Assembly (NCBI RefSeq): GCF_022539505.1
Contig: NC_061508.1
Coordinates: 89,321,276-89,385,275 of the forward strand
Direction: 5' to 3'
DNA from: Lolium rigidum
Taxonomy: Eukaryota > Streptophyta > Magnoliopsida > Poales > Poaceae
DNA: 64,000 nucleotides
Shown here: piece after piece, positions 21,912 through 32,831 of the stretch
Layout of the letters: each line of letters begins with the position of its first letter
Numbering within the stretch: the first letter of the stretch is position 1
Notes under the pieces: generated by a model
What the model saw: the letters and a program-made list of their open reading frames with translations, nothing else
The model's database searches: none
What the model was told of the DNA's origin: nothing
Translations under genes and position numbers: made by a program

Positions 21912-24506
21912 TACACACTTTCTGCGCCTAGCTGAAAGGCGTTAAAGAAAAGCGCTTATGGGAGATAACCCATGTTTTTACTACAGTACTTTTATTTTAT
22001 ATTTGAGTCTTGGAAGTTGTTTTCTGCTGTAGCAACCTCTCATTATCTTAGTTTTATGCATTGTTGTGCCAAGTAAAGTCTTTGATAGTAAGGTCCATAC
22101 TAGATTTGGATTACTGCGCAGAAACAGATTTCTTTGCTATCACGAATTTCGACCTGTGTCTCTGTAGGTAGGTCAGAAAAATATGCCAATTTACGTGCGT
22201 GATCCTCAGATATGTACGACCCTTTCATTCAATTTTGGCATTTTCATTTGAGCAAGTCTGGTGCCATTTTAAAATTCGTCTTTACGAACTGTTCTGTTTT
22301 GACAGATTCTGCCTTTTATTTCGCATTGCCTCTTTTGCTATGTTGGATGAATTTCTTTGATCCATTAATGTCCAAGTAGCTTTATGCAATGTCCGAAGTG
22401 TTAAGAATGATTATGTCACCTCTGAACATATAAATTTTTATTATGCACTAACCCTCTAATGAGTTGTTTCGAGTTTGGTGTGGAGGAAGTTTTCAAGGAT
22501 CAAGAGAGGGAAATGATGCAACATGATCAAGGAGAGTGAAAGCTCTAAGCTTGGGGATGCCCCGGTGGTTCACCCCTGCATATTTTAAGAAGACTCAAGC
22601 GTCTAATCTTGGGGATGCCTTGGGCATCCCCTTCTTCATCGACAACATTATCAGGTTCCTCCCCTGAAACTATATTTTTATTCCATCACATCTTATGTAC
22701 TTTGGTTGTAGCGTCGGTTTGTTTTTGTTTTTGTTTGAATAAAATGGATCCTAGCATTCATTGTGTGGGAGAGAGACACGCTCCGCTATTGCATATGGAC
22801 AAATATGTCCTTAGGCTTTACTCATAGTATTCATGGCGAAGGTTGAATCTTCTTCGTTAAATTGTTATATGGTTGGAATTGGGAAATGCTACATGTAGTA
22901 ATTCTAAAATTTCTTGAATAATTTGATACTTGGCAATTGTTGTGCTCATGTTTAAGCTCTTGCATCATATACTTTGCACCTACTAATGAAGAAATACGAA
23001 GAGCTTGCTAAAATTTGGTTTGCATATTTGGTCTCTCTAAAGTCTAGATAATTTCTAGTATTGAGTTTTGAACAACAAGGAAGACGGTGTAGAGTCTTAT
23101 AATGTTTACAATATGTCTTTTATGTGAGTTTTGCTGCACCGGTTCATCCTTGTGTTTGTTTCAAATAACCTTGCTAGCCTAAACCTTGTATCGAGAGGGA
23201 ATACTTCTCATGCATCCAAAATCCTTGAGCCAACCACTATGCCATTTGTGTCCACCATACCTACCTACTACATGGTATTTCTCCGCCATTCCAAAGTAAA
23301 TTGCTTGAGTGCTATCTTTAAAATTTCCATCATTCGCCTTTGCAATATATAGCTCATGGGAAAAAATAGCCTTAAAAACTATTGTGGTATTGAATATGTA
23401 CTTATGCACTTTATCTCTTATTAAGTTGCTTGTTGTGCGATAACCATGTTTCTGGGGACGCCATCAACTACTCTTTGTTGAATATCATGTGAGTTGCTAT
23501 GCATGTCCATCTTGTCTGAAGTAAGGGAGATTTACCACTCATTTAAATGGTTAGAGCATGCATATTGTTAGAGAAGAACATTGGGCCGCTAACTAAAGCC
23601 ATGAATCATGGTGGAAGTTTCAGTTTTGGACATATATCCTCAATCTCATATGAGAACATTAATTGTTGCTACATGCTTATGCATTAAAGAGGAGTCCATT
23701 ATCTGTTGTCTATGTTGTCCCGGTATGGATGTCTAAGTTGAGAATAATCAAAAGCGAGAAATCCAAATGCGAGCTTTCTCCTTAGACCTTTGTACGAAGC
23801 GGCATAGAGGTACCCCTTTGTGACACTTGGTTAAAACATGTGTATTGCGATGATAATCCAGGTGATCCAAGCTAATTAGGACAAGGTGCGGGCACTATTA
23901 GTATACTATGCATGAGGCTTGCAACTTGTAAGATATAATTTACATGATACATATGCTTTATTACTACCGTTGACAAAATTGTTTCATGTTTTTAAAACCA
24001 AAGCTCTAGCACAAATATAGCAATCGATGCTTTCCTCTTTGAAGGACCATTCTTTTACTTTTATGTTGAGTCAGTTCACCTATTTCTCTCCACCTCAAGA
24101 AGCAAACACTTGTGTGAACTGTGCATTGATTCCTACATACTTGCATATTGCACTCGTTATATTACTTTACATTGACAATAACCATGAGATATACATGTTA
24201 CAAGTTGAAAGCAACCGCTGAAACTTAATCTTCCTTTGTGTTGCTTCAATACCTTTACTTTGATTTATTGCTTTATGAGTTAACTCTTATGCAAGACTTA
24301 TTGATGCTTGTCTTGAAGTACTATTCATGAAAAGTCTTTGCTTTATGATTCATTTGTTTACTCATGTCATTACCATTGTTTTAATCGCTGCATTCATTAC
24401 ATATGCTTACAATAGTATGATCAAGGTTATGATGGCATGTCACTCCAGAAATTATCTTTGTTATCGTTTACTGCTCGGGACGAGCAGGAACTAAGCTTGG
24501 GGATGC
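21912..24506 (+). other. 3' internal region and polypurine tract of E1
   Basis: 2.6 kb with no recognised protein. It holds the tract-like motif TAAGCTTGGGGATGC at 22546-22560, a variant at 22604-22618 overlapping a 9-bp hairpin (22611-22631), and a 73-codon frame (23131-23352) that recurs in E2 and E3. At the end comes a perfect CTGCTCG-GGA-CGAGCAG hairpin (24471-24487), then the functional tract CTAAGCTTGGGGATGC (24491-24506) abutting the LTR. Confidence 0.65.
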
Positions 24507-26092
24507 TGATACGTCTCCGACGTATCGATAATTTCTTATGTTCCATGCCACATTATTGATGATATCTACATGTTTTATACACATTATATGTCGTATTTAT
24601 GCATTTTCCGGCACTAACCTATTAACAAGATGCCGAAGAGCCGATTGCTTGTTTTCTACTGTTTTTGGTTTCAGAAATCCTAGTAAGGAAATATTCTCGG
24701 AATTGGACGAAATCAACGCCCGGGGGCCTATTTTTGCACGAAGCTTCCGGAAGACCGAGGGGAAAGGAAGTGGGGCCACGAGGCGCCGCCACAACAGGGC
24801 GGCGCGGCCCGGACCACGGCCGCGCGGCCCTGGTGTGTGGGGCCCTCGTGTGGCCCCCCGCGTTGCCCTTCCGCCTACTTAAAGCCTTCGTCGCGAAACC
24901 CCCAGTACCGAGAGCCACGATACGGAAAACCTTCGAGAGACGCTACCGCCGCCAATCCCATCTCGGGGGATTCAGGAGATCGCCTCCGGCACCCTGCCGG
25001 AGAGGGGAATCATCTCCCGGAGGACTCTTCACCGCCATGGTCGCCTCCGGAGTGATGAGTGAGTAGTTCACCCCTGGACTATGGGTCCATAGCGGTAGCT
25101 AGATGGTTGTCTTCTCCTTTTGTGCTTCATTGTCGGATCTTGTGAGCTGCCTAACATGATCAAGATCATCTATCCGTAATACTATATGTTGTGTTTGTCG
25201 GGATCCGATGGATAGAGAATACTATGTTATGTTGATTATCAATCTATTACCTATGTGTTGTTTATGATCTTGCATGCTCTCCAGTTATTAGTAGAGGCTG
25301 CGGCCAAGTTTTTGCTCTTAACTCCAAGAGGGAGTATTTATGCTCGATAGTGGGTTCATGCCTCTATTAAATCGGGACGAGTGATGAAAGTTCTAAGGTT
25401 GTGGATGTGTTGTTGCCACTAGGGATAAAACATTGATGCTATGTCTAAGGATGTAGTTATTGATTACATTACGCATCATACTTAATGCAATTGTCTGTTG
25501 TTTGCAACTTAATACTGGAAGGGGTTCGGATGATAACCTGAAGGCGGACTTTTTAGGCATAGATGCATGCTGGATAGCGGTCTATGTACTTTTTCGTAAT
25601 GCCCAATTAAATCTCACTATACTCATCATATCATGTATGTGCATGGTCATGCCCTCTCTATTTTTCAATTGCCGACTGTAATTTGTTCACCCAACATGCT
25701 ATTTATCTTATGGGAGAGACACCTCTAGTGAACTGTGGACCCCGGTCCATTCTTTTACATCGAATACAATATACTTGCAATACTTGTTTTATTGTTTTCG
25801 CAAACAATCATCATCCACACTATACATCTAATCCTTTGTTACAGCAAGCCGGTGAGATTGACAACCTCGCTGTTTCGTTGGGGCAAAGTACTTTGGTTGT
25901 GTTGTGCGAGTTCCACGTTGCGCGGAATCCTGGTGTTGCCCCGCACTACATCCCGCCGCCATCAACCTTCAACGTGCTTCTTGGCTCCTACTGGTTCGAT
26001 AAACCTTGGTTTCTTACTGAGGGAAAACTTGCCGATGTACGCATCACACCTTCCTCTTGGGGTTCCCAACGGACGCGTGTTGTACGCGTAAT
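24507..26092 (+). repeat. 3' LTR of E1 (subtype A), last 2 bp missing
   Basis: Starts TGATACGTC and matches the 5' LTR throughout, but stops at GCGTAAT without the closing CA. The next base begins the E2 LTR in inverse orientation. Confidence 0.8.
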
Positions 26093-27687
26093 TGATGCGC
26101 GTAGATGACACGTCCGTTGGGAACCCCAAGAGGAAGGTGTGATGCGCACAGCAGTAAGTTTTCCCTCAGAAAGAAACCAAGGTTTATCGAACCAGGAGGA
26201 GCCAAGAAGCACGTTGAAGGTTGATGGTGGCGGAATGTAATGCGGAGCAACACCAGGGATTCCGCGCTAACGTGGAACCTACACAACACAACCAAAGTAC
26301 TTTGCCCCAACGAAACGATGAGGTTGTCAATCTCACCGGCTTGTCTGTAACAAAGGATTAACTGTATTGTGTGGAAGATGATTGTTTGCAGAGAACAGTA
26401 AAGAACAAGTATTGCAGTAGATTGTATTTCAGATGTAAAGAATAGGACCGGGGTCCACAGTTCACTAGAGGTGTCTCTCTCATAAGATAAAAGCATGTTG
26501 GGTGAACAAATTACAGTCGGGCAATTGAAAAATAGAGAGGGCATAACAATGCACATACATGATATGATAAATATAGTGAGATTTAATTGGGCATTACGAC
26601 AAAGTACATAGACCGCTATCCAGCATGCATCTATGCCTAAAAAGTCCACCTTCAAGTTATCATCCGAACCCTTCCAGATATTAAGTTGCAAAACAACGGA
26701 CAATTGCATTAAGTATGGTGCGTAATGTAATCAATAACTACATCCTTAGACATAGCATCAATGTTTTATCCCTAGTGGCAACACACATCCACAACCTTAG
26801 AACTTTCTCGTCACCGTCCCGCATTTAATGGAGGCATGAACCCACTATCGAGCATAAATACTCCCTCTTGGAGTTAAGAGTAAAAACTTGGCCAGAGCCT
26901 CTACTAATAACGGAGAGCATGCAAGATAATAAACAACACATAGGTAATAACTTGATAATTAACATAACATAGTATTCTCTATCCATCGGATCCCGACAAA
27001 CACAACATATAGAATTACAGTATAGATGATCTTGATCATGTTAGGCAGCTCACAAGATCCAACAATGAAGCACAATGAGGAGAAGACAACCATCTAGCTA
27101 CTGCTATGGACCCATAGTCCAGGGGTGAACTACTCACTCATCACTCCGGAGGCGACCATGGTGGTGAAGAGTCCTCCGGGAGATGAATCCCTCTCCGGCA
27201 GGGTGCCGGAGGAGATCTCCAGAATCCCCCGAGATGGGATTGGCGGCGGCGGCGTCTCAGTAAGGTTTTCCGTATCGTGGCTCTCGGTACTGGGGGTTTC
27301 GCGATGGAGGCTATTTGTAGGCGGAAGGGCAGGTAAAGAGGCGGCACGAGGGGCCCAGACGACAGGCCGGGCGGCCGAGGCCCGGGCCGCGCCGCCTCGG
27401 TGTCTGGCCACCTCGTGGCCCCACTTCGACTCTCCTTCGGTCTTCTGGAAGCTTCGTGGCAAAATAGGACCCTGGGCGTTGATTTCGTCCAATTCCAAGA
27501 ATATTTCGTTACTAGGATTTCTGAAACAAAAAACAGCAGAAAACAGCAACTGGCTCTTCGGCATCTTGTTAATATGTTAGTGCCGGAAAATGCATCAATA
27601 CGACATATAATGTGTATAAAACATGTAGATATCATCAATAATGTAGCATGGAACATAAGAAATTATCGATACGTCGGAGACGTATCA
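26093..27687 (-). repeat. 3' LTR of E2 (subtype A)
   Basis: 1595 bp. On the reverse strand it starts TGATACGTCTCC and ends CGCGCATCA. It resembles the LTRs of E1, with visible differences in the GC-rich centre (for example CTACAAATAG where E1 has CTACTTAAAG). Confidence 0.8.
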
Positions 27688-30271
27688 GCATCCCCAAGCT
27701 TAGTTCTGCTCGTCCCGAGCAGGTAAACGATAACAAAGATAATTTCTGAAGTGACATGCCATCATAACCTTGATCATACTATTGTAAGCATATGTAATGA
27801 ATGCAGCGATCAAAACAATGGTAATGACGTGAGTAAACAACTGAATCATAAAGCAAAGACTTTTCATGAATAGTACTTCAAGACAAGCATCAATAAGTCT
27901 TGCATAAGAGTTAACTCATAAAGCAATAAATCAAAGTAGAGGTATTGAAGCAACACAAAGGAAGATTAAGTTTCAGCGGTTGCTTTCAACTTGTAACATG
28001 TATATCTCATGGATAGTGTCAATGTAAAGTAATATAACAAGTGCAATATGCAAATATGTAGGAATCAATGCACAGTTCACACAAGTGTTTGCTTCTTGAG
28101 GTGGAAGAAATAGGTGAACTGACTCAACATAAAAGTAAAAAGAATGGTCCTTCAAAGAGGAAAGCATCGATTGCTATATTTGTGCTAGAGCTTTTATTTT
28201 GAAAACATGAAACAATTTTGTCAACGGTAGTAATAAAGCATATGAGTTATGTAAATTATATCTTACAAGTTGCAAGCCTCATGCATAGTATACTAATAGT
28301 GCCCGCACCTTGTCCTAATTAGCTTGGACTACCGGATCATCACAATACACATGTTTTAACCAAGTGTCACAATGGGGTATCTCCATGCCGCCCGTACAAA
28401 GGTCTAAGGAGAAAGCTCGCATTTTGGATTTCTCGCTTTTGATTATTCTCAACTTAGACATCCATACCGGGACAACATGGACAACAGATAATGGACTCCT
28501 CTTTAATGCATAAGCATGTGGCAACAATTAGTGTTCTCATATGAGATTGAGGATATATGTCCAAAACTGAAACTTCCACCATGATTCATGGCTTTAGTTA
28601 GCGGCCCAATGTTCTTCTCTAACAATATGTATGCTCCAACCATTAAGGTGGTAGATCTATCTTACTTCAGACAGGACGGACATGCATAGCAAATCATATG
28701 ATATTCAACAAAGAGTTGATGGCGTCCCCAGAAACATGGTTATCGCACAACAAGCAACTTAATAAGAGATAAAGTGCATAAGTACATATTCAATACCACA
28801 ATAGTTTTTAAGCTATTTGTCCCATGAGCTATATATTGTAAAGGCGAATGATGGAATTTTAAAGGTAGCACTCAAGCAATTTACTTTGGAATGGCAGAGA
28901 AATACCATGTAGTAGGTAGGTATGGTGGACACAAATGGCATAGTGGTTGGCTCAAGGATTTTGGATGCATGAGAAGTATTTCCTCTCGATACAAGGTTTA
29001 GGCTAGCAAGGTTATTTGAAATAAACACAAGGATGATCGGTGCAGCAAAACTCACATAAAAGACATATTATAAACATTATAAGACTCCACACCGTCTTCC
29101 TTGTTGTTCAAAACTCAATACTAGATATTATCTAGACTTTAGAGAGACCAAATATGCAAACCAAATTAGCGAGCTCTATGTGTTTCTTCATTAATGGGTG
29201 CAAAGTATATGATGCAAGATCTTAAACATGAGCACAACAATTGCCCAGTATCAAATTATTCAAGAGATTTTAGAATTACTACATGTAGCATTTCCCAATT
29301 CCAACCATATAACAATTTAACGAAGAAGATTCAACCTTCGCCATGAATACTATGAGTAAAGCCTAAGGACATATTTGTCCATATGCAACAGCGGAGCGTG
29401 TCTCTCTCCCACACAATGAATGCTAGGATCCATTTATTCAAACAAAAACAAAAACAAAAACAAACAGACGCTCCAAGCAAAGTACATAAGATGTGATGGA
29501 ATAAAAATATAGTTTCGTGGGAGGAACCCGATAATGTTGTCGATGAAGAAGGGGATGCCTTGGGCATCCCCAAGCTTAGACGCTTGAGTCTTCTTAGAAT
29601 ATGCAGGGGTGAACCACCGGGGCATCCCCAAGCTTAGAGCTTTCACTCTCCTTGATCATCTTGTATCATACTCCTCTCTTGATCCTTGAAAACTTCCTCC
29701 ACACCAAACTCGAAACAACTCATTAGAGGGTTAGTGCACAATAAAAATTAACATGTTCAGAGGTGACACAATCATTCTTAACACTTCTGGACATTGCATA
29801 AAGCTACTGGACATTAATGGATCAAAGAAATTCATCCAACATAGCAAAAGAGGCAATGCGAAATAAAAGGCAGAATCTGTCAAAACAGAACAGTCCGTAA
29901 AGATGGATTTTATTGAGGCACCAGACTTGCTCAAATGAAAATGCCCAAATTGAATGAAAGTTGCGTACATATCTGAGGATCACTCACGTAAATTGGCATA
30001 ATTTTCTGAGTTACCTGCAGAGAATTAGGCCCAGATTCGTGACAGCAAAGAAATCTGTTTCTGCGCAGTAATCCAAATCTAGTATGAACCTTACTATCAA
30101 AGACTTTACTTGGCACAACAAAACATAAAACTAAGATAAGGAGAGGTTGCTAAAGTAGTAAACAACTTCCAAGACTCAAATATAAAACAAAAAATACTGT
30201 AGTAAAAACATGGGTTGTCTCCCATAAGCGCTTTTCTTTAACGCCTTTCAGCTAGGCGCAGAAAGTGTAAA
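27688..30271 (-). other. 3' internal region of E2
   Basis: Mirror image of 21912-24506 of E1. It includes the tract next to the LTR, the CTGCTCG hairpin (27706-27722), the recurrent 80-codon frame (28813-29055, reverse) and the tract-like repeats near 29570-29640. No protein domain recognised. Confidence 0.65.
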
Positions 30272-30948
30272 TCAAGTATTATCAAGAGATGATGCATTGG
30301 CATTGTAAGTTCCCCCATCTGTGGTGGCACTAAGGGCTTTGTCAATTTTAGGCCTATAATAATATTTCTTTGGTTTAGGCACTTTAGAGACATACATAAA
30401 CTTTTGCTCCTTTCCCACATAAGCTTTCTCTCTAAACTTTAAAGATGAAAAGGTTGAACCCAAGGTTCCCATAGCTTTTTCAAGTTCGCCAATCCTATTA
30501 ATTTGATTATCATGGTCAACACAAGTTCCTAGGACACTAATTCTTCCATCAATTCCTTCTAAGGATTTATCAAGTTCATCAGTTTTATCAAGTAACATTT
30601 CCAATTTAGTTTCAACACTTGGGAAATTTTTCTCTATGGTTTCCAGCTTTTTCATAACATCTTCAAGAGAGGTTTCAATTTTAACTTCATTAACAGGTGG
30701 TATTCCAAATAAACTCTCAATAATGCAACTAGCTTCTAAAGCAGGAGCGCCTAGGAAGTTACCTCCTGCAAGACAATCGAGAACATACCTATTCCAACTA
30801 GAGATACCAACATAAAAATTCCTGAGTAGGATAGTAGTGGAGTGTTTCTTAGTGCACCTATTATGGGCATCACTAATTCTATACCAAGCATCTTTTAAAC
30901 ATTCACCCCCTTGTTGCTTAAACGAACGAACTTCAACTTCAGGATTAC
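30272..30948 (-). CDS. gag-like ORF of E2, 5'-truncated
   Basis: Open for about 225 codons from the LTR-B junction. The N-terminal part (CLKDAWYRISDAHNRC; LLRNFYVGISSWNRYVLD) resembles the second half of a gag domain. A coiled-coil-like stretch (MKKLETIEKNFPSVETKLEM) follows, then a basic Lys/Tyr patch and the ending SSLDNT shared with the protease ORF of E1. The shared last codons and following UTR show that two different coding modules were joined to the same 3' region. There is no protease, RT or integrase. The product would lack the gag N-terminus. Confidence 0.6.
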
Positions 30949-31162
30949 TGATGTCTACGGGTGCTTCTATTCTTGTAGACAGTGTTGGGCCTCCAAGAGC
31001 AGAGGTTTGTAGAACAGCAGCAAGTTTCCCTTAAGTGGATCACCCAAGGTTTATCGAACTCAGGGAGGAAGAGGTCAAAGATATCCCTCTCATGCAACCC
31101 TGCAACCACAAAGCAAGAAGTCTCTTGTGTCCCCAACACACCTAATAGGTGCACTAGTTCGG
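30949..31162 (-). repeat. LTR fragment, subtype B (end of U5)
   Basis: The reverse complement matches the last ~210 bp of the E3 3' LTR (48165-48376), ending GTAGACATCA. It joins directly to gag codons, so the primer site that should follow is gone. The other side stops at the LTR of E4. Confidence 0.7.
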
Positions 31163-31884
31163 TGTCGTCGTGGTGAACAGACAGATGCCATAGGATGGCT
31201 TAAGTTGGGGCCGAATGGACGCAAGAGGATTCGGGGGAGGGTTTGTGATTAGACGGGATGAACTTCCGGATGGTTTCCTCAAGAACTTAGCCAAGGCTAG
31301 AGGTTGAAGAAGAAAGACATAAGGAAGAACTCGCTCTAGATCATCTTCTTTATTGATCTCAACAGAGTTACAAGTTTCTCAGTACAAGTGTTCTTCTAGA
31401 CCTAGCTCTCTTCGTGCGTGCCCGTGAGAAGGGCTGTCCCCTCTCCTTATATAGGGGAGAGGGTGGCTTACAGGGCAAGAAACCCTAATGGCATCTTTGA
31501 CTAGACAAACTACTTTACAAAGCTACTTTAATCATAGATGACACCGAAGTCCTCTTTAATCAGGGATGCTGACGTCCTCCGGCTTCTTTGACCGTCATCC
31601 TTCTCTTTATCATCAGCCCTTCGTTTAAAGCTACTTTGCTTAGCTCATCCTTGTCTTCTAGCTCTGGAGAGAATCTTTGACCAGTCCTGCCGACATGCTC
31701 TTCCTTCCGGTAGCCCGGTATCTTCTTATCCGGTTCCGGCATACCCCTCTTGGGGATACCGGCTTAGCCTCACTTAGCTAATTTCTCATCTCTATGTTCC
31801 GGTACGAACATTAAACCGGTATCTTGATGGCTCAAACCATCCGGTTTAGCATGCCTTTGGCATACCGGGGGTCATCCCCCAACA
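31163..31884 (-). repeat. 3' LTR of E4
   Basis: 722 bp. On the reverse strand it starts TGTTGGGGGATGACCCCC and ends CACGACGACA. It contains a CTTATATAGG TATA box near 31442. The tract GCTTCGGGGACTAA (reverse strand, 31885-31898) abuts its start. Confidence 0.7.
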
Positions 31885-32362
31885 TTAGTCCCCGAAGCTG
31901 GTATAGTCTGGCGGATCCTATCCAACAGACCATGCCAGGTTCTTTTATCTTAGGATACGGAGTTTAATCTATCCGGCATTGGGCTTGGATCCGGCACCTT
32001 TGCCCGGATTATCGCTATCTCTTTTTGCAAGACATTATCCGGTGTCTTATCCTCCGGCATCTTAGTCATGAAACACTTCCTCGGCGAAGTCGAAAATATC
32101 TCGGGCCCCGCGCCTGTCAGTGACATGCGCACTGTAACTGACACGCCAGTGTCAGGGGTCACTTCCCTTCGGCTTCCGCGCGCGCATTAATTGCTTCACA
32201 GCGAATCCCAACCACCTCCTTGGATCCGTGTGTACCTCCCTGTGGCTTTCTATTTTCTCGCGTGTACCACCATGCCACGTGGCGGCCCGTGGAGCGAACC
32301 GTCGCGGCCCACGACCCAAACCACCGAGGCCCAGCGGTTTTCGGCCCACGTCTCCCTCTTCC

Positions 32363-32370
32363 TTTATAAG
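32363..32370 (+). promoter_or_regulatory. TATA box for the accessory ORF of E4
   Basis: TTTATAAG in a GC-rich region about 470 bp upstream of the ATG at 32832. A leader with a probable intron lies between. Same orientation as the accessory ORF. Confidence 0.4.
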
Positions 32371-32831
32371 GGGGAACCGCTCCTCCTTCTTCCTCTTCTC
32401 GCATTCTCCACTTCCTCGCGCATAGTGCTCTTGCTCTCTGCGCCTCCGCCGCTCCGTTTCGCCGTTCGAGCTCCGCCGCCCGACGGACTTCCGCTGTTGC
32501 TCCGCCGGACGCCGCCGAACTTCACCGCGTGAAGAACTCCTGCAGCGCTTCTGTCCCAGCCGCGGCATTGGTGCTTCCTCGAGCTCTTCCTCACCTCGCC
32601 GCCGACGGACTCCCTCGCCCACGGCAAGCTCGCCAATCCACCGGCGAACCTCTTCCTCTGCGACTCCGCCGCCTCAGGTTAGGCTTAATCTGGGTTTACT
32701 CCTCTTTTGCTTGCTTTCCAGATCTCAACTCGGTAGTGTATTTACTTCTTCTTTTTCTTGCTTTTTCTCTCTTTCGTAGATCTTCGCGCGGGGGTAGATC
32801 GTGGGATTCTTGTTTCTCTTCACCAAATTTC

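Larger units (their letters stand above)
17920..26092 (+). mobile_element. E1: non-autonomous Athila-like Gypsy element (Sabrina/WHAM-like)
   Basis: Order: 5' LTR, primer site, gag-like region, retropepsin, a long non-coding 3' region, polypurine tract, 3' LTR. There is no reverse transcriptase, RNase H or integrase between the protease and the 3' LTR (21912-24506), so it needs a helper. The left flank ATTGG is not repeated on the right. The 3' LTR lacks its final CA and abuts the inverted LTR of E2. The two LTRs differ by scattered substitutions, roughly 5% by eye, so the insertion is not recent. The family name rests on resemblance only. Confidence 0.75.
26093..31162 (-). mobile_element. 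E2: Athila-like element in reverse orientation, chimeric
   Basis: On the reverse strand: a fragment of a subtype-B LTR (31162-30949), a gag-like ORF of a different type from E1 (30948-30272), a 3' region homologous to that of E1, the tract, and a subtype-A 3' LTR (27687-26093). The primer site and the gag start are deleted between LTR-B and gag. Its 3' LTR lies back-to-back with that of E1. The left part of LTR-B is cut off by element E4. Confidence 0.7.
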
